From positions 444,008 through 508,007 of the forward strand of contig VWZP01008273.1 in assembly GCA_013396995.1 (NCBI GenBank): 64,000 nt of DNA, read 5' to 3'. Positions 42,301 through 47,870 of this stretch are shown here, one piece after another. The notes beneath the pieces are model-generated. The model was given only the letters and a program-made list of their open reading frames with translations. It was not told the DNA's origin and made no database searches. The number at the start of each line of letters is the position of its first letter. The first letter of the stretch is position 1. Origin of the DNA: Dicaeum eximium (taxonomy: Eukaryota; Chordata; Aves; Passeriformes; Dicaeidae). A program made the position numbers and the translations under genes.

Positions 42301-44303
42301 CCCTGCAAGGCATTCACCAAGCACAAGAAGCCACTGCTTAGCTCCCAGCCGAGGGAAGTGACATCCATCCTCACCCACAGTTTCCTTCCACCACCCATAC
42401 ACCACAGGCACACAACAAACAGACCCAGCACATCAAAGACCGTGCCACATCTGCCAGCCACTGAGCCACACAGATCCCCAAGGAGACACCATTCTCCTGT
42501 ATTTCACCCTGGAAATGACTCACTCCCCCCTCTACAGCCCACCCACGAACCTCAGCTGGGCCATCTTCTCCAGCCCCTCCGGGCTGATGCGGTCTCTGGA
42601 CAGGAGGTTGCTGAGCTGCTGCTCCTGGTTCCCAGCCTCACGCAGGAGTTTGCTGAGCTCCTGCTGCTGCATGTTCCTCATCTGCTGCTCCATCTCAGGG
42701 CTCAGAGGAGTAGGGGGGAGTGGGCCACACAGGTACTGCCCTGCCTGGCCAGGGTACCCGGGGTAATAGGCTCCTGGGTACACCCCGTTGGCTGGACCCA
42801 TAGGATACTGCAGGGAATATCCAGCGTAGGGATACTGGGGGCCTTGCCCGGAGGCACGAGGGTAATAATAGGGGTTGTCAGAGTTCTGGAATTTATAGTA
42901 CGAGGGCTGGGCCTGGCGGGCTTCCCCCCAGGAGGTGGGGCTCACTTCATCATCCGTGTCTAGGAAGTGAAGCTGAGCAGTCTGGCTCTTCAGAGCAAGT
43001 TTTTGGTCCGGGTTGTTTGGGTCCCACAGCTGGCGGGCAGTGCCACCTCGGCCCCGGCTCCGGGGGCCTTTGCTGCCAGCCCCACCCAGCAGGAGCCTGG
43101 GCCCGGGGTGAGTGGCTTCAGGGACACCCACTGAGCTGGCAGAGAGGTCCATGTTGGCAGGCAGGAACAGAATCCCACGGCCCCTCCCTTGGGGCTCCCT
43201 GCTCTGGCTCCTCGCCTTCGAAACCTCGGAGGCCTTCAGGGACTTTTTTTTATCAGTATCTGCCAGGCCGACGTCCCTGTTCACGGTCCTGCTGTCAAAT
43301 GTCACTCGAAAGGGTCCCTTGACTTCCCTGCCATTGCTGCTCCATTCACTCTCACTCCTGGAAGCTCGGCTCTGCTCCGAATGCCTTCTCCTGTCCAAAT
43401 TCCTGCTGGAGACGTACACCTCTGCCTCATCAATCCTGTCATCATCCAAGGAGTCAGTGGAGGACACAGAGAGCTGCTTCCTAGGCCGTATCCTCTCCCT
43501 GGCACGCTCCTGCCTCCTCTCCACCCCATCCACAAGCAGGGCTCCATCAGTGCTGTTGTTGCTGCCAGCTGAGCTGGTGCTGCAGGTGCGGTAGCGGCTG
43601 CGCCGCTTGTCCGTGCGGGAATAGCGCTTGGTGGAGCCCAGCTTCCCCGGCAGCCCCTCCTCCCCCGGCCTCCTCACCCTGTCACTGCGCTCTGCTCGTC
43701 TGCCTTTATCCCCCCTGCAGCCTTTCACTGCTTCCCCTGCCTGGCTGCCCTCTCTATCCTCCTTGGTGGATTTCATTTTCCTGTTGTTGTCTTTTCCAGT
43801 GCTTTTCTCAGTCTCTTCCTCTGCCTCGACTCTCAGCTGCTCCATCCTCCCGCTGATTTCCTCGCTGGCCGACCGCAGAGAGGGATCTTTAGCAGCGGAG
43901 TGCAGGCGTTTCCCAGGCTGGTAGATCTGCTGGTCAGGTTTCTTGGTTCTCCTGGGGGTTTTTGGACACCACTCATCCACAACGGGCTGCTTGGATGAGT
44001 TTTCCTGGCTTTGCAGGCCGCCTTTGGTCTCTGTTTCTCCCTTTTCCTGTGAAGGACCGTTCTGCTTGGGGCCATCGCTTTTGTCCCAGTCATCCACAGC
44101 TGGAGCTCCCACTCCCACAGAGTCCTTGTCCCCAGCACTCTCCTCCTTGTCCTCCTCAGCTCTGCTCCTTTCCTTCTGCGAGGCCTCTTGCTTTGGTGAC
44201 ACAAGTTTGCTCCTCAGTCTGGAGAGGCCAGGCTTGTAAATCTCCTGGTCTGGGCGCCTGTTGTCTTTGCGATGCCTCGGCTCCTTCACCTCCTTCATGT
44301 TCT
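18227..44303 (-). CDS. SMG6: SMG6 (EST1A), nonsense-mediated decay endonuclease; coding exons 2-10, 5' and 3' incomplete
   Basis: Nine minus-strand exons join in one frame to about 923 codons from the first ATG at 44298; the human protein is about 1,420 residues. SMG6 is the endonuclease of nonsense-mediated mRNA decay and also associates with telomerase. Seen here: a long basic, low-complexity N-terminal region with two exon-junction-complex binding motifs (PDQEIYKP and PDQQIYQPG), then the 14-3-3-like helical-repeat domain encoded by exons 3-10. The C-terminal PIN nuclease domain is absent: no matching exon was found between 1 and 18226, so the gene continues past the left edge. Exon 1, about 30 residues in human, was also not found; exon 2 opens with AG that completes a split Glu codon, so an upstream coding exon is expected, probably in the gap marked at 45073. 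It is transcribed head to head with SRR. Identity is very secure; exon numbers follow the human gene. Confidence 0.97.
18373..22009 (-). other. SMG6: SMG6 intron 9
   Basis: 3.6 kb between exons 9 and 10. It is unique-looking, C/A-rich sequence with AT-rich parts near 20240-20520. I recognised no repeat family, RNA gene or exon in it. Confidence 0.85.
22010..22071 (-). CDS. SMG6: SMG6 exon 9 (isolated 62-base exon)
   Basis: On the minus strand this reads LNKRFILSFLHAHGKLFTRI plus two bases of a Gly codon, nearly identical to human. Acceptor cccatgcag, preceded by a 43-base pyrimidine tract; donor GG|GTAAGT. It lies 14.5 kb downstream of exon 8 and 3.6 kb upstream of exon 10. Its 62-base length keeps the phase between its neighbours, which makes the call firm in spite of its small size. 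Confidence 0.95.
22078..22120 (-). promoter_or_regulatory. SMG6: Exceptionally long polypyrimidine tract at the SMG6 exon 9 acceptor
   Basis: Forty-three consecutive purines on the plus strand (A-rich, then GA) read as an unbroken T/C tract on the minus strand, ending seven bases before exon 9 in ccatgcag. It acts as the 3' splice-site pyrimidine tract and is also an A-rich simple repeat likely to vary in length. Confidence 0.85.
22871..23042 (+). mobile_element. CR1 LINE 3' end
   Basis: The sequence contains the chicken-type CR1 3' consensus features in order: ggaagtgttcaaggccaggc, ggggttggaactagacggtc, aaggtcccttcctaccc and the terminal ccattccacgattctgtgg. It is 5'-truncated, as CR1 copies usually are, and lies antisense to SMG6. 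No target-site duplication was established. Confidence 0.92.
28060..28623 (+). mobile_element. Old sauropsid-type CR1 LINE 3' fragment, about 560 bases
   Basis: Recognisable CR1 blocks occur in order: aaatattgcatcccgctcta, gtgattcaaaggctagaact, ctcaatctgttcagtgttat, ggatgtctttctggaagtac, agccaaacacaagttatttg and the end ggatgatctaatggtccctg followed by ctctgaatctatg. The ending resembles CR1 subfamilies abundant in turtles and crocodilians rather than the young galliform type. It is diverged and has no open reading frame. The 5' limit is approximate. Confidence 0.88.
36562..36774 (-). CDS. SMG6: SMG6 exon 8
   Basis: 213 bases, 71 codons, acceptor ttgtgcccag, donor AGCGAC|GTGAGT. It encodes a charged linker (SEQMEQRKHQ, RRGKGKKSTLRQVGDD) followed by the conserved RLEIWIHPSHPRSSQG and a Ser/Glu-rich end, LGNLSPSD. 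Confidence 0.96.
36775..37363 (-). other. SMG6: SMG6 intron 7
   Basis: 589 bases; no repeat or RNA gene recognised. Branch-side sequence is rich in A and C on the plus strand. Confidence 0.85.
37364..37474 (-). CDS. SMG6: SMG6 exon 7
   Basis: 111 bases, 37 codons, acceptor tttttttgcag, donor CGCAAG|GTGAGT. It encodes RRKLDAVYYYMRSLAASNP and the following SLMSLFEETKRK helix, which forms the family core with exon 6. Confidence 0.96.
37475..38182 (-). other. SMG6: SMG6 intron 6
   Basis: 708 bases. A short T6/A-rich palindrome-like stretch lies at about 38046-38070; otherwise nothing recognised. Confidence 0.85.
38183..38261 (-). CDS. SMG6: SMG6 exon 6
   Basis: 79 bases, acceptor ctttcccag, donor ACACG|GTAAGA. 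It encodes WYLKAQQIAPKNGRPYNQLA and LLAIYT, a classic TPR-like repeat with the invariant PKNGRPYNQLA found across EST1/SMG5/SMG6/SMG7 proteins. Confidence 0.96.
38262..38892 (-). other. SMG6: SMG6 intron 5
   Basis: 631 bases between exons 5 and 6; nothing recognised beyond the splice sites. Confidence 0.85.
38893..38999 (-). CDS. SMG6: SMG6 exon 5
   Basis: 107 bases, acceptor tcctttgcag, donor CGCAG|GTAGGC. It encodes VKYALISAQRCMICQGDI and the conserved REQANDTANYGKAR of the 14-3-3-like domain, then two bases of a split Ser codon. Confidence 0.96.
39000..39707 (-). other. SMG6: SMG6 intron 4
   Basis: 708 bases between exons 4 and 5; nothing recognised. Confidence 0.85.
39708..39818 (-). 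CDS. SMG6: SMG6 exon 4
   Basis: 111 bases, 37 whole codons, acceptor gttttgcag, donor AAAATG|GTAGGT. It encodes helical-repeat residues including FFDSLLQKLQV and LEDYMDGMAIRSKPLRKM. The coding part contains a run of T in FFD. Confidence 0.95.
39819..40522 (-). other. SMG6: SMG6 intron 3
   Basis: 704 bases. It holds a short (CA)n-like run at 39824-39842, next to the exon 4 acceptor, and a CR1 relic listed separately. Confidence 0.85.
39969..40112 (+). mobile_element. CR1 LINE relic
   Basis: Plus-strand blocks ggggatctccagcctcagag, gtttttaagactgagcgaca and ggactaaaggcctccagcag match the CR1 3' region in order, with the usual wearing of the last 20 bases. It is strongly diverged and antisense to SMG6. 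Confidence 0.75.
40523..40715 (-). CDS. SMG6: SMG6 exon 3
   Basis: 193 bases, acceptor tgctgtag, donor GATGAG|GTAAGA. It encodes 64 residues after a split Arg codon, starting VEMLQLYERCILMDIEFSD, and opens the 14-3-3-like domain. Spacing and residues match human exon 3 closely. Confidence 0.96.
40716..42550 (-). other. SMG6: SMG6 intron 2
   Basis: 1,835 bases between exons 2 and 3, C/A-rich on the plus strand. I recognised no element or RNA gene. Confidence 0.85.
42551..44303 (-). CDS. SMG6: SMG6 exon 2 (large N-terminal exon)
   Basis: This 1,753-base exon runs from acceptor tttttcctcag to donor AG|GTTCGTGG. It holds both EJC-binding motifs, at about residues 12-25 and 110-123 counted from the ATG at 44298, Arg/Ser/Lys-rich stretches, the conserved FLDTDDEVSPTSWG segment and a Tyr/Pro/Gly-rich part (DNPYYYP, YPGYPGQAGQY). 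It ends in the conserved RISPEGLEKMAQLR. The ATG at 44298 could start an N-terminally shortened form if exon 1 is skipped. Confidence 0.96.
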
Positions 44304-45073
44304 CTGAGGAAAAACAGACAGAAGAAAGTTATTCCTAGGGACCAAAAAATACCATGACAAATATTCAAGTCAAAGCAAAGAGCCTGCCACCCTCAGGGCA
44401 GGTCCAGGAGAGATCTGAAAATCTCGGTCAATATTTATGGGAAATCACAGAATAAAGAGTAAAAAAGGAGAAAGTCTAACACAGCTGACCAAATCCTTGG
44501 CCTGATCCATTTACAAATCCCATCCTGCAACAGGTTTTTCCTCAAAGCACCAACGAGGCCCAGGCAAAGCACACCACCAGACCTGAGCACAAGCAGCAAG
44601 AGTGAAGTTGTACCACCACAGGCTCACAGCAGTCCCTGCCTGCTGTGGGTGCAGAGCTGCCCTCCCCAGCAGCGCCTGCTCTGCCTCCAGACCGTCCGGA
44701 CTCAAAGACTCCTCTTCCCCTTGCTCACAATCCGGTAACGTTCCTCTCCTCCTCCTTTAACCGTATTTACAAAAAGAATCGTTACAGACCCCAGGCCGGA
44801 CCACGCACGGTTAAACGACCCACCAAAGCCCCGCTGCATCCCCTAAACTTTCTCGCTGCCAGTTCCGCGCACCGGCCGCAGCCCCGAACCTCCGCCGCTA
44901 CCGGGGGCTCGGCCCGGAGGACCCCGAAGGGCTGGGACCGACCATCCCGGGGCATTGCCGGTTCTCGGTGCGGCACCGGCCGTGCGCTCCCACCGCGGAC
45001 AGCCCGGGGGCAGCTCTGCCCGAGCCCTACCCCAGGCGCAGCCGGGCAGCGCGGCCGCGGGGCCGTGCGCGCN
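44304..45073. promoter_or_regulatory. SMG6/SRR head-to-head CpG-island promoter region, incomplete
   Basis: The divergent coding regions are 770 bases apart. GC and CpG content rise sharply from about 44870 to beyond 45240, typical of a bidirectional housekeeping promoter. SMG6 exon 1 could not be found here and no SRR start codon is present in frame near the expected place, so some sequence is probably missing at 45073. No TATA box was seen. In human the two genes are also head to head. Confidence 0.75.
45073..45073. other. Single N, probable collapsed assembly gap
   Basis: One ambiguous base in the middle of a CpG island, immediately before the first readable SRR codon. See the finding on missing 5' exons. 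Confidence 0.7.
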
Positions 45074-45232
45074 GCCGCGCCGCCGGGGCCGGGCGAGGTG
45101 CGGGATGCGGAGCGGCGGCTGCGGGGCCGCATCCATCGCACCCCGCTGCTCACCTGCGCCGGGCTGGACCGCATGGCCGGCCGGAGGCTGCTCTTCAAGT
45201 GCGAGCTCTTGCAGAAGACCGGATCCTTCAAG
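45074..45232 (+). CDS. SRR: SRR first readable coding exon, 5' incomplete
   Basis: 53 codons end in LLFKCELLQKTGSFK; the last residue is the PLP-binding lysine. Donor AAG|GTGCGC. By comparison with human only about three residues including Met are lacking. A long upstream in-frame ATG at 44645 would add about 140 low-complexity residues and is not believable as the start. Confidence 0.85.
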
Positions 45233-47100
45233 GTGCGCGGGGGTGGCGGCGCTGCAGATCCCCAGGGCAAAGATCGCTTTTTACAAGAGGGAAACTCTCG
45301 TCCCGCCGACACCCAGCTCCTGCCACCCTGCACGGGTGCTGCCCGGGAGCGAGGGAGTGGTGTAAGGACATTCAGGCCAGCACACACGGTCTGTGCTCTC
45401 CTGGCAGATGCGCGGTGCCCTGAACGCGGTGCGGAGCCTCGTCGAGGACAGCGAGCGCACGGGCCGGGAGCGGCCCCGCGCCCTGGTGACACACAGCAGC
45501 GGCAACCACGGGCAGGCACTCGCCTGTGCTGCTCAGGCAGAAGGTAACCTGCACCCCCGACCTCCAGCCCAGCTCCCAGAGGCAGGCACAGGGTAAATGC
45601 AGAGCTAGTTCTGCTGGAGAGGATGGAGATACCTCTCCTGAGCCCATGCAGGAGCTGGCATAGGCAAGGCATTGCCTGCCCCTGCAGTTTGAATTGGCTG
45701 CTGTGGCTTTGGGGCTGTTGGATTTACTTCCTCTCTCATCCCACAGGGATTCCTGCCTACATCGTGGTGCCCCGGACAGCCCCGCAGTGTAAGCAAGATG
45801 CCATTCGTGCCTATGGTGCCACACTGGTGCTGTGTGACCCCAGTGACAAGGTAAGGCACAAGGGAGATGGCCAGGGATGCTGCCCAGACAGAGTGAGAGG
45901 TGACTGCTCTGCTTTCCCTTAGTCCAGAGCCGAGACAGCAGCCAAGGTAGTCCAGGAGACAGGAGGAGTCCTGGTGCACCCCAACCAGGAGCCGGCAGTG
46001 ATCGCAGGGCAAGGCACCATCGCCCTGGAGGTGCTGGAGCAGGTGAGGGAAATTCTCAGCCCAGCCCCTGCAGGGGCACAGCAAAAGGCAGGACACAAAG
46101 TGTCAGAAGCCCTCACACTTCCTTTCTGCACAGGCACCCCAGGTAAATGCAGTGGTGGTTCCTGTCGGAGGTGGAGGAATGGTTGCAGGAATAGCAGTTG
46201 CCATCAAGGTAGGCAACAGCTCATCCAGGAATCTCCCTGGGGGAAGGGCAGAACTCTCAAGGCAGGCAGCAGCTTTTAACTTTAGAAACAGAAAGACCCT
46301 GCAGTGGAACTCTGTCGGTGCCTGGGATCTGCATGGCAGCAGCAGCAGGGCCTGCTTAGTGCCCTGCACACACAGAAACAGGGGACAGGCACATACTGCT
46401 GTCACCCAAGAGGCTCCTCCTGCTCTCCCCAGGCTTTGAGGCCAGATGTGAAGGTGTTTGCTGCTGAGCCAAGCAACGTGGATGACTGTTACCAGTCCAA
46501 GGTCCGAGGGCAGCTGACCCCCAACCTCCACCCACGGGACACCATCGCAGACGCAGTAAAAACCAGCATCGGACCCAACACGTGGCCCATCATCAGGGAT
46601 TTGGTTGATGATGTCCTGACAGTCTCAGAGGAAGAAATCAAGGCAAAGGCTCCCAGCTCCCTTCTCACGGTAGCTGCCAGCAGGCAGCTGCCTCCACCCC
46701 CGCCCTGCCCCTCTGCTCTCACCCCAACACACTCCCAGAGCAGCACAAGCCCCTGTGCACCACCGCAGCTGTGACACCCACGCTGTCTCCAGCTGGAAAG
46801 GGCTGTTGGGAGCTCTGCCCTCCCTTCCCAGAGTGCTGCAGCGATGCCCTGGAGCAGCCTGTGCTGGCTGCTGGGCTGACAGCTGCTGCCCTGTCCCCAC
46901 AGCGAGCCACGTGGCTGGTGTGGGAAAGGATGAAGCTGCTGATTGAGCCAACAGCAGGCGTGGGACTGGCGGCTGTGCTCTCGGAGCAGTTCCAGGCAGT
47001 CCCCCGGGACGTGCAGAACGTTTGTATCGTGCTGTGTGGGGGGAATGTGGACCTGAGATCCCTGACCTGGCTCACAGACCTCTCTGGGAAAGCAGAATGA
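45074..47100 (+). CDS. SRR: SRR, serine racemase; complete apart from the first few codons
   Basis: Seven exons give 333 residues before the stop; human SRR has 340. This fold-type II PLP enzyme racemises L-serine to D-serine, the NMDA-receptor co-agonist, and also eliminates water from serine to make pyruvate. Visible landmarks: TGSFK with the PLP Schiff-base lysine at the end of exon 1, SSGNHGQA (substrate/PLP loop with the second catalytic Ser), the glycine-rich phosphate loop PVGGGGM, and the divalent-metal site AAEPSNVDDCY. The start codon is not in the sequence: the frame runs open upstream without a nearby ATG and an N lies at 45073. Exon 6 appears to end at a GC donor. The C-terminus stops at SGKAE and lacks the mammalian SVSV tail. 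It is head to head with SMG6 and tail to tail with TSR1. Confidence 0.96.
45408..45543 (+). CDS. SRR: SRR exon encoding the Asn loop
   Basis: 136 bases, acceptor ctggcag, donor GAAG|GTAACC. It begins MRGALNAVRSLVEDSE and includes ALVTHSSGNHGQALACAAQA. Confidence 0.95.
45747..45850 (+). CDS. SRR: SRR exon
   Basis: 104 bases, acceptor tcccacag, donor GACAAG|GTAAGG. It encodes IPAYIVVPRTAPQCKQDAIR and AYGATLVLCDPSDK, the first Rossmann-like region. Confidence 0.95.
45923..46042 (+). CDS. SRR: SRR exon
   Basis: 120 bases, acceptor tttcccttag, donor GAGCAG|GTGAGG. It encodes VHPNQEPAVIAGQGTIALEV, the conserved loop lining the active site. Confidence 0.95.
46134..46208 (+). CDS. SRR: SRR exon with glycine-rich PLP phosphate loop
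   Basis: 75 bases, acceptor ttctgcacag, donor ATCAAG|GTAGGC. It encodes APQVNAVVVPVGGGGMVAGI and AVAIK. Confidence 0.95.
46433..46642 (+). CDS. SRR: SRR exon with metal-binding site; GC donor proposed
   Basis: 210 bases, acceptor tgctctccccag. It encodes AAEPSNVDDCYQSK and NTWPIIRDLVDDVL. The mammalian boundary falls after EEIK, where this sequence has AAG|GCAAAG, a GC donor. The nearest GT alternative in frame is at 46670 and would add nine residues (AKAPSSLLT). Confidence 0.88.
46903..47100 (+). CDS. SRR: SRR last exon
   Basis: 198 bases including TGA at 47098-47100; acceptor tgtccccacag. It encodes LVWERMKLLIEPTAGVGLAA and CIVLCGGNVDLRSLTW, then ends DLSGKAE. Confidence 0.95.
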   Translation, partial: RATWLVWERMKLLIEPTAGVGLAAVLSEQFQAVPRDVQNVCIVLCGGNVDLRSLTWLTDLSGKAE

Positions 47101-47691
47101 GGATGGAGTGGTGTTTCAAGGAATGAAAACCTCACTCTCAATTTGTGCAGTGGTTTGTGCGCTACTAAAAACAAATCAAGTCCTAATGTTTGGGAGTTTT
47201 TATGGAGGGACAAGGGAAGCTGGCATTGGTCTCTGTGGGGGACCTGGAAACAAAGCACTGCCTGTTCTTCCCTCCCCAGCTGCCTTGCTTTAGCCCAAGC
47301 CTCCAGAGAGCTGCACTCAGTCACCCTCCCCAGCTGCTACTTGGCTCTTGTTTCTCAGCATCACAGGAACTGCCAGCAAACTCCTTCACACAGCAAAATC
47401 CCCACACATCCCACGTGGCAGGGCATGAGGGACTGAAACAATGCCAGTGGGCCAAGGGGTTCAGTGGGCAAGGGGTGCACACAGCCTCCTGGCCACCACC
47501 ACGACAGAGGCACTTAGGCATTTTTGACATTTTCCATTAAAATAAATATCTATAGCTGGTACCTGAGCAGCAGCTGCCCCTGTACAGACCCCAGCAGTAA
47601 CACGTCCATGGCATCAGTGCTGTCCTCACAGTGCACGGGCCAAGAACAGCATCCAGGGAGCCAAGGCACAAACTCCAGCCATGCTGGAGAC
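47101..47691. other. SRR-TSR1 tail-to-tail intergenic/3' UTR region
   Basis: 591 bases between the two stop codons, shared by the 3' UTRs. A plus-strand AATAAA is present. No canonical minus-strand AATAAA was seen, only a CATAAA-type variant near 47197-47202, so the TSR1 end may overlap SRR. Confidence 0.7.
47541..47546 (+). promoter_or_regulatory. SRR: SRR polyadenylation signal
   Basis: AATAAA lies 441 bases after the SRR stop, in an A/T-rich context preceded by ccatta. The 3' UTR would then end near 47560, before the TSR1 stop codon on the other strand. Confidence 0.75.
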
Positions 47692-47870
47692 TCATTCCAT
47701 TTCCATCTCCCGCTCTGGCAGTGCACTCTCGCTCCTCACCCACGGCACAGGCTCCGGGACATGGGGGTCATAAGTCCATTTGGGAAAAACGCGCTTGTAG
47801 AGGTTCAGCAGCACCGTGTCCTGGGACTTGAGCTGCCCATCAAAGTGGCACTTCATGTGGCCATGGGTCC
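47692..47870 (-). CDS. TSR1: TSR1 exon 15 (last)
   Basis: 179 bases including the stop at 47692-47694; acceptor ctgcctag. It encodes THGHMKCHFDGQLKSQDTVL and PKWTYDPHVPEPVPWV, then a short variable tail. Confidence 0.96.

Noticed and set aside
44645..45073. In-frame upstream extension of SRR from an ATG at 44645
   Set aside because: It would add about 140 Pro/Arg/Gly-rich residues not found in any serine racemase; the real start is more likely lost at the N.
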